DNA from: Crocodylus rhombifer | Taxonomy: Eukaryota > Chordata > Crocodylia > Crocodylidae | Direction: 5' to 3' | Assembly (NCBI GenBank): GCA_038503035.1 | Contig: JAVSML010000944.1 | Span: 248,001 to 312,000 of the forward strand | Length of the DNA stretch: 64,000 bases | In this document: positions 1 through 9,815 of the stretch, piece by piece | Layout: each line of letters opens with the position of its first letter | How positions within the stretch are numbered: the stretch's first letter is position 1 | The notes under the pieces: generated by a model | Told to the model about the DNA's origin: nothing | Databases searched by the model: none | Seen by the model: only the letters and a program-made list of their open reading frames with translations | Program-made: the position numbers and the translations under genes

Positions 1-634
1 AGAAGACGCACTCTCATTTTATGTGTATATGGGAAATTGAGGAAAGAAATATTTTTGAACTTCTTTTCTAGTCCCTTTTCAGCCCTCTGTAGTATAGCTA
101 AAAACGGATACAGAAACATCACTATTACAAACTGAACCTTGGCCAAAACATAGACAAATTGCTTTGATTTTCAGACAGTCTTCTGGAAACTCAGTTAGGG
201 GGTAGAGCCACAGATGGATTTCAGCACTGCAGCAATGACTGTCACAACACCAAGTCTTTTAAATGCCCAGTTTCCAAACAGGGAATCTGGCTGTGTGTTT
301 TTGACAAATTGACCCAGTTTTACTAGATGGAATAGGAACCCCCTTACCCCAGAACAGCCTGTATTCAAATGGGTAATAAAGGATTCTCTTGCTGGATGAG
401 TGAAATGGATCTATACCCAATTAGGCTGAGGAGGGCTTATAATCCAGGGTTCCCACAACCTAGATGACTCTTTCAACCTCTAGGTTTTTGGATAAATGGT
501 CACTAACATCACCATAACCTCCTCTGACCATGGTTTTAAATGAGGGTGGTCTAGGCTGCTGTGTTTTGTGTGGAGGTCAGTCTTGTAGGTGTGCATTCGA
601 TTTGCTCATAGCTTTCCTGGAAGAAATCGGGGTA
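1..634. other. non-coding, no feature recognised
   Basis: AT-rich, mostly unique-looking sequence. I see no ORF of note, no exon-like segment with splice signals, and no repeat I can name. Confidence 0.5.
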
Positions 635-1400
635 GATTTGCACCTTATAGGCTAACTAAATCAGAGATGCATCAGCTTTCATAAGCAGCAATTTACTTCA
701 TCAGATGCCTTGAACAGACTGCAGAGAGCAGAGCTTCTAAACAGAAAGCAGTGATTAGAAGACAAAGGGCATGTCTACTTGCTTAAGCAACTACTAAATG
801 ACTGTGCAATAACAACTGCGCAGTCTGCTGCATGTGTAGATGTGCCCAAAGAGTAGGGAAGGAGAGGACACAGAAAGGAGTGCTGCTGGGAGAGGCAAGG
901 TGCATAGGAGAGAAAAAACAAAGCAGTTAAAATATTGAGACATAGGGATTCTAAAAGCTACTTCAGGTAATGGGATAATAATCTGCAGTCTAGGTTTAGA
1001 CCATACTTAACAAGATCTGGTCTGAGGAGGATTTCTTCTGCAATTTCCCATTCAAATTGGTTTTTAAAGTTGTGTGAAGAACAGCTACTTTGAAGCCAGA
1101 GCTGCAGTGTCCAGGGAGGTTAAAGTGTTCTGCCACAAACTCGTGTGTCATTGATTTCTGAAACTGATGTCAAATTGATGTTCATTCATTCTTATGTCCA
1201 ATGCAGACAGCAGAGGGGCAGGAGATGCCATACATGGTGCTGGTAGAGGTACAGGTGAACAAACCTTGGATGTTATAATCCATGTTATCCACAGTGACCA
1301 AACTATGGACCCTGACTGGATCAGATATGAAGGAGTGCTGAGCCATCCTGCCATACCAAGACAGAAGCACTTCTGGCCATGTACAAAAACAGACCATTAG
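635..1400 (-). mobile_element. Penelope-like retroelement remnant (GIY-YIG endonuclease end plus 3' tail)
   Basis: Read on the minus strand, 1400-1190 gives a decayed peptide containing MYGISCPSAVCIG. This resembles the start of the GIY-YIG endonuclease of Penelope-like elements (usual pattern YxISC..CPSxxYIG). In another frame 1160-1010 gives FVAEHFNLPGH followed by FKVAVLHTTLK, which matches the usual end of that domain. A frame break and stop codons separate the two parts, so the element is dead. Further 3' on the same strand, 635-712 resembles the common amniote repeat that reads 'cttcatcagatgc', which I associate with Penelope-type terminal sequence. A small palindromic MITE (767-847) sits inside. 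The family call rests on motif memory; the boundaries are approximate. Confidence 0.6.
767..847. mobile_element. short palindromic MITE, 81 bp
   Basis: The ends are inverted: GGGCATGTCTACTTG on the left, and the reverse complement of the right end is GGGCACATCTACACATG. The flanks are A-rich (aaa on both sides), so the target duplication is unclear. A related copy begins at 2212 and shares the internal 'tactaaatgac' block. Non-autonomous DNA transposon; superfamily not determined. Confidence 0.55.
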
Positions 1401-1817
1401 GTACATAAGGGACTTTACTGGAGAAAACTTAAATGTCTTTGGGGTCAGGTGGGGGTTTGAATTCCCCTTTTGGACTTAAGTGCATAAAGTGGGACCTAAG
1501 CGGTACTTAAGTCTTTTTGTGGATCTGGCTAAGTTATCTGAAGTTTGATTATCATGAATGTTAAATTCACAGGAGTTCTTAAGAGAAATATATTTCATTT
1601 TTTATGTGAAGAGTTTTTCCTTCTTTCAGTCACTAGCAGAATTTTATTTCTTAATATGAGGCTCTCTTTTACCCTCCTGCAACATCAAAGTGCAAATAGT
1701 TTTATTTCAGCATTTGTTTTGACATCCATATTTTTTCCAAATAGATCACTGCTGTTTCAGAACTTAGTAGCCTTCTTGCTAGCTGCAACCAGGATTGTGT
1801 TCCACCTTGAAATCATA
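1401..1817. other. non-coding; possible MITE relic near 1440-1530
   Basis: Around 1470-1530 the paired words 'cttaagtgcataaagtggga' and 'cttaagtctttttgtggat' suggest a decayed palindromic repeat. Nothing else is recognised. The plus-strand ORF from 1545 overlaps the relic on the other strand and does not look like a protein. Confidence 0.3.
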
Positions 1818-2069
1818 CTAGAGAAATTCATCTCCATAACCCAATCCTTCTTTTGCCTTTTCTTTTATTGTTATTTCAGAATACTCAAGATTTTCATGCT
1901 TGGAAAAAACATCTTTCATGTCCACTCCTTCTGGCAAAGCACTGACAGCTCCAAGTTCTACTGCTCTTAATGCAGTTTTCCCTTTAACAGTCACCAGCTC
2001 CTCAGGCCAGAGAGCAATCTTAGCCACCAGTACTTTTTCTAATAACTCTATTGCCTCCTGAGGATCCAA
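1818..2069 (-). pseudogene. C-terminal coding relic of an unidentified protein (probable retrocopy fragment)
   Basis: The minus strand holds an open frame of about 83 codons that starts just after an in-frame TGA and ends at a TAG at 1818. Its composition is strongly protein-like: amphipathic helices near DPQEAIELLEKVLVAKIAL, then ITIKEKAKEGLGYGDEFL at the C-terminus. There is no ATG near the start. The sequence upstream on the minus strand is A-rich with no good pyrimidine tract, although CCTCAG just inside the frame (about 2057) could serve as an acceptor. It looks like the 3' end of a real coding sequence, either a 5'-truncated retrocopy or a terminal exon. I do not recognise the protein and assign no function. 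Confidence 0.45.
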
Positions 2070-2211
2070 ACTTCAACTTGTCAGTCCTTTATTTTTATAG
2101 TTTATTTCCAACGAAGGACTGAATCTGGTCCAGATTCAGGGCATCTGTCTAAATCTCTGTCTGAGGATTCAGCACTAATGCAATCAGAGTTTACCAGCAT
2201 TTGTACTTAAT

Positions 2212-2321
2212 GGGCGCATCTACATGTGCCCCCCATGGCACATGCCGTCTTTTAGTACTTGTTTTAGGAAGTACTAAATGACAACACAGTAACAGCCATT
2301 ACTGCACCGTCTGGGCACGCA
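2212..2321. mobile_element. second, incomplete copy of the 767-847 MITE family
   Basis: Begins GGGCGCATCTACATG, like the end of the element at 767. It then shares 'agtactaaatgac', a 'cagtaac' block and 'ctgcaccgtctg' in the same order. It lacks the right terminal repeat and runs straight into the 3' end of a minus-strand CR1 at about 2322. Either the CR1 inserted into it or the copy is truncated. Confidence 0.45.
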
Positions 2322-3115
2322 GTTTCAAAGTTTCATAGTTTGTAGGGTCAGAAGGGACCTGAGCAGATCATCAAGTCTGACCCCCTGCCATGGCAGAAAA
2401 GAGTACTGGGGTCAAATGACACCAGCAAGGTGTTCATCTAGCCTCCTCTTAAAGACCCCTAAGGTAGAAGCCAGCACCACTTCTCTTGAAAGCTGGTTCC
2501 AGATCCTAGCTGCCCTGACAGTGAAGTAGCACCTCCTGATATTTAGCCTAAATCTACCCTCTGCCAGTTTGTGACCGTTATTCCTGGTCACTCCTGGTAG
2601 TGCATGGGGGAACAGGGACTTCCCCAATGCCTGCTGGTCCCCCCTGACTAGTTTGTAAACGGCCACTAGACCCCCCCTCAGCCTTCTCTTGGTCCCTTAG
2701 TCTTTCCTTGTAGAGCCTGCCCTGCTGCCCCCTGATCATACGAGTGGCCCTCCTCTGGACCCTCTCCATGCTGTCCACATCCCTCTTGAAGTGCGGCGCC
2801 CAGAACTGGATGCAGTACTCCAGCTGCGGCCTGACCAGTGTCGCACAGAGGGGGAGGATCACCTCCTTGGACCTGCTCGAGATGCATCTGTGGATGCATG
2901 ACAAGGTGTGGTTGGCCTTCCTGACCACATGCCCACACTGTTGGCCCATGTCATTTAGGCATTAATAATGACTCCTTTTCTGCCTCTGCACTGACAAGAA
3001 GGGAGTTCCCCAGCTGGTAGGTACAGTGCTGGTTTTTACCCCCACAGGTGCATCACCTTGCACGTGTCAGTGTTGAAACCCATCCTGTTCTCATCCGTCC
3101 ACCCCTGTAACCTGT
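2322..3115 (-). mobile_element. CR1 LINE, 5'-truncated, C-terminal RT region and 3' UTR
   Basis: On the minus strand it runs from 3115 to a 3' end with 'ctatgaaac'-type repeats at 2322. Recognisable ORF2 peptides lie in several frames: TLVRPQLEYCIQFWAPHFKR near the 5' side, and GVTRNNGHKLAEGRFRLNIR and RIWNQLSREVV near the 3' side. Frameshifts separate them. The core RT domain is missing, as is usual for CR1 copies truncated during reverse transcription. It belongs to the same subfamily as the copies at 13.3, 48 and 58 kb (KLVRGDQ, TRNNGHKL). Confidence 0.9.
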
Positions 3116-3126
3116 TATTTTTAGCA

Positions 3127-3248
3127 GCTATGTTGTTGTAGCAATGCACTATCATGAGGTAGCTCATTGCTACAGCAATGTAATGTCAATGTCATGGTTT
3201 GTGCCCATTGACACTGCCACCATAGTGTATCTACTACAACAACGTAGC
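3127..3248. mobile_element. palindromic MITE, about 122 bp
   Basis: Left end GCTATGTTGTTGTAG; the reverse complement of the right end is GCTACGTTGTTGTAG, one mismatch in 15. An inner inverted pair (gtagcaatg / cattgctac) lies in the left half. No ORF. It abuts the 5' end of the CR1 at 3115. Confidence 0.55.
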
Positions 3249-4367
3249 ATCACATATAGACAAGCTCAGTGACTTCTAAATTTCTGTAAGCTGGTACTGA
3301 CCATTAACAGCTGGTAAGTACAATAGTGATGAAGTAAAAAAATACTTCCAATCCCATATAATTAAAATAATAGGTTCCTAGAATCTGCCACTTTCTTTAT
3401 CTCCAGCTGTTAAACTGTTAATATAAACAGTGCAAATCAACTTGTTCGTAGGCATAATAATAGTTTTGTTTATTTAAAAACCCCTTCCTTATCACAGCCC
3501 ATGGAGTGCTGCACATGGTGATAAAAACCCACTTGAAAAGTATAATTAAAACATTTTAAAATTCACCTGGAGTAAGTCATGCAAGTTATTCAATATCAGA
3601 AGAGGAGGAAAAGAATGGGGGAGTAGAAAGATGAACTGTATAGGAAAAAGGGGGCATACAAATAGATACCCGCAGAAAAAGAGTAGATGTGATTTTTGAA
3701 GTAGGAAGATGTCTTGGGATGGTATTGCAGGACAAAGATTTCCATACCTGCCAATACCAATTTCCTGTGGCCAGACTAATGATAAAGGGACTACTAAAAG
3801 ATAGGTGAGATCAAAATGCACAGACTTTCTCTGATGAGGTTCATGGAGGAAGTCTTAAGTGTAGGCAGCTTCTACACTATTTAGTACTTTAAATCTCAAC
3901 ACCACCAACATAAAATCAAACCTGCCACTTTGCCCCCAGGCTGTATAAATAATACAAGACACACACAATATGATCATGATTGCGTAAACCAGTTATTAAA
4001 CCTGTTTCTGTATTCTGAGCTAGCTGGAAGTAGCAGAGCTGTCCTTCTGTAAGCCATGTGAAGAGGTAGTTACAATAATTGAATTTCGTGTTCACCCTGC
4101 AAAAGCTCATCTTAGGATAAAAAGACACAGCCCATGAAACTGAAAAGCTTGGTTTGGACCCTGATCTTTCCACAGAAAGGACATCAGGGAAAGGGACAAC
4201 AGAACTCTTACCTTGATTTTCAATCTATGAAAAAAACACCTGAGTGACATGGGTGCAGACAGCCCAGTTTGTATCCACAGGGAACCTAACAGCATGCTCA
4301 CCACACTTGCAGTCAGGGAAGGAAGTTCATTGGGAGCTGATAGCCTGCATAGTCACATATCCCAGAC
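3249..4367. other. non-coding, no feature recognised
   Basis: No protein-like frame, splice-bounded segment or recognisable repeat. The frames at 3546-3821 and 3916-4173 on the minus strand have random-looking composition. Confidence 0.45.
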
Positions 4368-4536
4368 CAGGGGTGAGCAAAATGCGGCCCACCAGGCCAT
4401 TCTATCCGGCCCGTGGGGCCCCTAAAAAATCTAGAAAATTAATATTTTTCTAGCCCTAGCTGCCTGTCATGCAGTCCTCAATGGCTTGCCAAAACTCAGT
4501 AAGTGGCCCTCCACGCAAAATGACTGCCCACCTCTG
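4368..4536. mobile_element. non-autonomous hAT transposon (169 bp) with perfect 8-bp target duplication
   Basis: Starts CAGGGGTGAGCAAAATGCGG and ends GACTGCCCACCTCTG, whose complement is CAGAGGTGGGCAGTC, so the terminal inverted repeats match. It is flanked by TCCCAGAC at 4360-4367 and again at 4537-4544, identical 8-mers. Eight-base duplications and CAGRGGTG-type ends are the signature of hAT elements. There is no transposase ORF, so it was moved in trans. Confidence 0.85.
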
Positions 4537-4775
4537 TCCCAGACCCAAGTTTTCTCAAACAGTATCAGAAACTCACTACAGTAATAATCAGGTGAAGGAA
4601 TAAGCAATGGAGAACAAAGGTGTGACTGGCTAGTACTTTGCCACACATCACCTCCCACTCCCCCTCCCCCTCCCCCTCACCACTGCAAAAAACACACCCT
4701 GTGCCTTCCCTGTAACAGCTCTGGCTAAGGCTCCAACAGTGGGGAGGGCAGAACAGTGGCAGCAACTTAGGGTTT

Positions 4776-4887
4776 GCTGCTGGGGTAGGTGTCATCTCCT
4801 TTTTTGCTGCTGAGATGCATGTTGGGCACCCAAGAACTCCACAGGTTTTCAGCAGCAAAAAAAGGAGGTGACATCTGCCCCAGCAGC
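4776..4887. repeat. imperfect inverted repeat / foldback sequence with 38-39 nt arms
   Basis: The left arm (4776-4813) and right arm (4849-4887) are inverted copies with a few mismatches and a one-base length difference in an A/T run. Both contain GCTGCTGGGG and end in TTTTTTGCTGCTGA around a 35-base spacer. Probably a foldback MITE. No coding potential. Confidence 0.6.
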
Positions 4888-5149
4888 CACTGGTCCTGCA
4901 CTGTGTCCTACGGCTGCCTCCCTGTCAATGGAATCAGAGCCACTGCAGGGAAGGTACAACATGTAGAGATGAGCAAGGGGTGGGAAGGTGAGGTGCCCCC
5001 TGCTCCATTCCAGGGCCACCACCTTCACCTTAGGTGGTGCCTGGGACTTGCTCATCCACTCTTATGCTACTGATGGGAACAGGCCATTTATAAAGATGGC
5101 TAACTGAAAGAGTCAAAGGATGGCTTGACACTAAAGCGGAAATCAAGAG

Positions 5150-6909
5150 ACATCAAGGGCAACGTTGGACCCCTGCTAAACCAGATGGGGCAACTGACAA
5201 CTGACGCCCGGGAAAAAGCCAACCTATTAAATAGGTACTTTGCGTCAGTCTTTCATCAGTCCCATGGGACACCCGTGCCCGCTATGGGACAGAGAGATCC
5301 GGGTGATGGGGATCCCCTACCCTCCATAAATGCTGACCTCGTGAAGGAACACCTTGAGAAGCTGGATACCTTCAAGTCAGCCGGCCCTGACAATCTGCAC
5401 CCCAGGGTACTCAAGGAGCTGGTGAGCGTCACAGCCCAGCCCCTGGCACGGATCTTTGAAAACTCCTGGCGCTCTGGTGTAGTGCCTGAAGACTGGAAGA
5501 AGGCCAATGTGGTGCCGATCTTCAAGAAAGGGAGGAGAGTGGATCCAGCTAACTACAGGCCCATTAGCCTGACTTCTATCCTGGGGAAGATCTTAGAAAA
5601 GTTTATTAAGGAGGCCATCCTTGAGGGACTGGCCCAGGCTAACATCCTAAGGGATAGCCAGCACGGGTTTGTTGCGGGTAGGTCTTGTTTGACCAATCTC
5701 ATTTCCTTCTATGACCAGGTGACCTATCACCTGGACCAGGGAGAAGAGATTGATGTCATATATCTTGACTTCAAAAAAGCTTTTGATCTGGTATCCCATG
5801 ATCACCTCTTGGCCAAACTGCCCAGTTGTGGCCTTGGCTCCACCACGATCCGCTGGCTGGGAAATTGGCTTCGTGGTCGGACCCAGAGGGTTGTAATTGA
5901 TGGCAGTCACTCATCGTGGTGCCCTGTGACCAGTGGGGTCCCTCAAGCCTCTGTCCTGGGACCCATATTGTTCAACATCTTCATTAATGATGTGGGCATT
6001 GGAGTCAGGAGTGGACTGGCCAAGTTCGCCAATGACACCAAACTTTGGGGCAAAGCATCCATGCCAGAAGATAGGCGGGTGATCCAGGCTGACCTGGGCA
6101 AGCTCAGCAAATGGGCAGACGAGAACCTGATGGTGTTTAACACCGAGAAATGCAAGGTTCTCCACCTTGGGAGGAAAAACCTGCAGCATCCTTATAGGCT
6201 CGGCAGTGCTACGTTGGATAGCACTACAGAAGAAAGAGACTTGGGGGTCGTCATCGACCACAAGATGAACATGAGCCTGCAATGCGATGCTGCGGCTAAT
6301 AAAGCGACCAAAACGCTGGCTTGCATCCATAGATGCTTCTCGAGTAAATCCCTGGACGTCATTCTCCCCTTGTACTCGGCCTTGGTGAGGCCGCAGCTGG
6401 AGTACTGCATCCAGTTTTGGGCTCCACAATTCAAAAAGGATGTGGAGAAGCTTGAGAGCGTCCAGAGGAGAGCCACGCACGTGATCAAAGGTCAGGAAAA
6501 CAGATCTTACGATGATAGGCTGAGAGCCATGGGACTCTTTAGCCTGGAAAAGCGCAGGCTCGGGGTGATCTGATGGCCACCTATAAGTTTATCAGGGGTG
6601 ACCACTAGGATCTGGGGGAACGTTTGTTCACCAGAGCGCCCCAAGGGATGACGAGGTCGAACGGTCACAAACTCCTGCAAGACCGTTTCAGGCTGGACAT
6701 AAGGTAGAATTTCTTTACTGTCTGAGCCCCCAAGGTCTGGAACAGTCTGCCAGCGGAGGTGGTTCAAGCACCTACATTGAACACCTTCAAGAGTAAATTG
6801 GATGCGGGATCCTATGACCCCAGCTGACTTCCTGCCCTTTGGGCAGGGGGCTGGACTCGATGATCTCCCGAGGTCCCTTCCAGCCCTAATGTCTATGAAA
6901 TCTATGAAA
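5150..6909 (+). mobile_element. CR1 LINE with near-complete RT ORF, catalytically dead
   Basis: The frame 5125-6573 gives 482 aa; CR1 similarity starts at about residue 10 (GNVGPLLNQ). In order: the linker after the endonuclease (REKANLLNRYFASVF), RT motifs FKKGRRVDPANYRPISLTSI, DSQHGFVAGRSCLTNLI and IYLDFKKAFDLVSHDHL, SGVPQASVLGPILFNIFIND, and the C-terminal ALVRPQLEYCIQFWAPQFKK. The catalytic FADD box reads FAND at residues 301-304 (6025-6036), so polymerase activity is lost. The endonuclease is missing (5' truncation). A one-base loss near 6563 ends the frame; the C-terminal coding remainder and 3' UTR continue to a 'tctatgaaa' end at 6909. The next 31 bases are shared with the partial copy at 8047. 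Confidence 0.95.
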
Positions 6910-6940
6910 CAGAGACAAAAGTTAGCAGAGAACTAAAGAC
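6910..6940 (+). repeat. 31-bp non-CR1 tail shared with 8420-8450
   Basis: Directly follows the CR1 terminus and is identical by eye to 8420-8450 (starts cagagacaaaagtt). The younger CR1 ending near 32958 has unrelated sequence after its terminus, so this tail is not part of the CR1 consensus. Confidence 0.8.
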
Positions 6941-8046
6941 TTTGTACTTAAGCTCTCCTCATCAACAATTAACATTGAGCTTCCTCCTGAGTAACAGTAG
7001 TAGCTTAAAAGTAAAAAAAACCTGCACACATTCCAAAGCAGGGCTGGATCCTCTCTGGGGTTATTTTCATACCATTCTGGAAGTATGGAGAGGCTTTAAT
7101 GACTGCGTAAATTAGTTACTACCCTTCATTCTGATGTAAGGGGGTCTTAATGTGAACCAGACCCACAGGCTTTTAATGTTCAAGATGACTACACTTTCCT
7201 GTGTCTTAGGGTATAATAAGAATAGTTTTAAAGGGCTGGAGTACAAGAGCAGCAAATGCACATTTAGTTTATTACCTGCCTCGGCTTCAACTTGAGTGTT
7301 GAGTCACCTGCAAAAGTCAATTATATACTTGTGTGCTTTCTTGCCATAACTATTATACCTTCATTAATCTTCTCCAGGCTTCTCAATGCACTATTCATGT
7401 CACCAATAAGAAAAAAAATGGCAATATTGGAACACTGCTTTTAATCTTTGGAATTTCTGTTGACAGCACCAACTTCAAAGTTGTGGTCTTTTCAAATATC
7501 CTTCTGCTTCTTGAGGAATCTCCTGATGTTTCAGGGCACATTATGTGCTTAAAACTGATGCTGGAAGCACTGACTACACCTTTGTACTGCACAATCATAT
7601 CTAGCACCTTCCTCACAAAGAACAAGCAACCAAATAAAACTGATACCTTTGCATACATGAAAACAGCAGCCCTTTATCATGGCCCCCTTCCCTCCTACTT
7701 AAAAAAGAAAAAAAGAAAAGAAAAAATTAGCTTAGCTGTGTGGCATGAAGGTCAATGAATTCAAGCCATTTTGGCTCTGGAAAAGGAATGAATTCAGTCA
7801 AAGATCCCTTTATGACAATATCTTGCCTGTTGACTCCCACTGTGTATACCAAAAGAGTCCAGCTTGAATGCTTATGTTAAGCACATCCGCAACAGTATAG
7901 CATGGGGTAAGAGGAGACCTTTAGATGTGGAGGTCCCAGGTTACAAAGATTTATCAGTCAAAGGCAGAAAAATAGGCAAAGCTAGTCCCCCAGCCTGGTG
8001 ATCTGTGGCATTTAAGAAGCTGTTGTTGGAAAGGAGTAAAGGAAAC
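6941..8046. other. non-coding spacer between the two related CR1 segments
   Basis: AT-rich. The plus frame at 7333-7758 (141 codons) has no recognisable domain and includes a K-rich tail from a purine run, so I treat it as chance. No repeat recognised. Confidence 0.45.
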
Positions 8047-8450
8047 CTTTAGCCTGGAAAAGCGCAGGCTCAGGGTGATCTGATGGCCACCTATAAGTTT
8101 ATCAGGGGTGACCACTAGGATCTGGGGGAACATCTGTTCACCAGAGTGCCCCAAGGGATGACGAGGTCGAACGGTCACAAACTCCTGCAAGACCGTTTCA
8201 GGCTGGACATAAGGAAGAATTTCTTTACTGTCCGAGTCCCCAAGGTCTGGAACAGTCTGCCAGCGGAGGTGGTTCAAGCACCTACATTGAACACCTTCAA
8301 GAGTAAATTGGATGCGGGATCCTATGACCCCAGCTGGCTTCCTGCCCTTTGGGCAGGGGGCTGGACTCGATGATCTCTCGAGGTCCCTTCCAGCCCTAAT
8401 GTCTATGAAATCTATGAAACAGAGACAAAAGTTAGCAGAGAACTAAAGAC
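8047..8450 (+). mobile_element. 5'-truncated CR1 3' end, near-copy of 6537-6940 including its flank
   Basis: The 404 bases align without gaps to 6537-6940 (constant offset 1510), with about nine differences counted by eye. Both copies share lesions absent from the better-preserved CR1 at 30.5-33.0 kb: a lost base before 'gtgatctgatgg', and a missing 'ttatgttgct' block before 'gggatcctatgacc'. They also share the 31-base tail after the CR1 terminus. The frame here gives MTRSNGHKLLQDRFRLDIRK. The copies therefore descend from one another or from a common source, not from independent standard CR1 insertions. Confidence 0.9.
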
Positions 8451-9605
8451 AACAGCAGATGCCTTGCGGAGCAAGAAGAGGCCTCATGACAGAGATGGCA
8501 TCTCCAGCAGCTTTCTTCTCCAGCATCACCTTACTTAGAAAGGATTTGGGAACACAAACCTGAGCAGAACTGCCTCTAAAATGTCATCTGGGGGGGGTCC
8601 CAGCTGAGAGATTAGACTAGATACAAACAGAACACAGAGAACAGCAGTGTAAATCTCAGCATTAGCTCAAACTTCACTTCTCATGAAACACAGGAATTAT
8701 GCAGCAGACAGAGCTATGTCTACCATTATATTCAAAGAGAGCTTCACTTGAGGAGCAAAGGGCAAATATTGCTCTAAATTTAGTGTGGCACATTCAGTGC
8801 TTAGAGCTGGAGAAAGGTCCCTCAAGCCCAAAATGTATTGCTGGTCAAGTTAGTACTTGAAAGGAAATATAATGAAGGAGAATTGATATTTTGTCTTGCG
8901 AAGAAGGAATATACTGCACTACTAGAAGAGAAGCCTTTCTAAATAAAAGTGACAAAGCAAAATTAAGCCTCTACCAGTCTCAAACACTCAATAGAAACCC
9001 AAACAACAAGCAGGTGATTTGGTATTTTTGTCTTCTCCACCCCCAATTAAATAAATCACTATGATTTCCAGATATCAGAGTGTTACCCTCTATTTCTGGT
9101 ACAAATAAAGAGGATCAAACTGACAGCAAAGCAGAGGTGATGAAAGCTTTTTCTAGACCTTTCAGGTACCTTCCCCCTCACCCTTTATGCAATAATAGGA
9201 CCCTTTGTGTACTGTATCTAAACACACAGGTTTCAGCTTCCCCTCCCTCCCTTGTGTGTGGCAACAATGCAGCTTTGTATCATGGCAAAAGACACATTTT
9301 AGCTCATTTCTGGCCTCCATAAAAGGGTAGTCTGTGAAGCTAAACACTTTATGGGAAAACCTGGAAATATGATTTTTAATTTCCGATTTCAAAGGCAGGC
9401 TGCCAAGAGTCTGAATAACAACACGTATCTGAGAGACTGGACATGCAACACTTACACTTGTGTAGCCTGTCCTGCCAGTGTAAAGAAATTCCAGACACAC
9501 GATATATAAACCTACTCTGATATAACTTAATACAATCTGGTGTAAAGCTCTTGAGAGAAAAATAGGGTGCAAAAAGATCCCTATATAAATTATATTAGGA
9601 TACTG
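8451..9605. other. non-coding, no feature recognised
   Basis: No protein-like frame or nameable repeat. The frames at 9080-9322 (+) and 9162-9614 (-) lie over each other and have no family resemblance. Confidence 0.45.
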
Positions 9606-9815
9606 TGTGTCCACATTTATCCCTGGGTAGCTGTTTGCTCACTGCAGGCCACAGGCGACACATGGGGGGGACACAGGGAGAAAGTGTCCCCTGCTGCCCA
9701 AATTTCTGCGCCAACAGCAGGGCATGGGGCTGCAGCCTGGCTGAAGCCAGGGCCTAGCAGCAGTGGGGGTAGCACAGAACTGTGCCCCCCGCTTCTCCAG
9801 CAACAGTTGTGTCAT
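9606..9815. repeat. GC-rich dispersed repeat, copy A
   Basis: The segment 9711-9800 shares 'ggctgcagcctggctg', 'agccagggcct' and 'gcacagaactgtgccccc' in order with 61100-61212. It stands out in GC content from its AT-rich surroundings. The family is unknown to me. Confidence 0.5.

Noticed and set aside
1545..1970. Plus-strand frame of 141 codons
   Set aside because: Hydrophobic, T-rich chance translation opposite the protein-like minus frame at 1818-2069; no domain.
5256..6488. Long minus-strand frames (for example 189 codons at 5911-6480)
   Set aside because: They are antisense shadows of the CR1 reverse transcriptase frame at 5125-6573.
7333..7758. Plus frame of 141 codons
   Set aside because: No recognisable domain, no splice or promoter context, ends in a purine-run K-rich tail.
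8741..8790. Possible TTC7A exon because the complement includes a 'KLS'-like run after CAAGTGAAGCT
   Set aside because: No matching splice frame and the surrounding translation does not resemble TTC7A.
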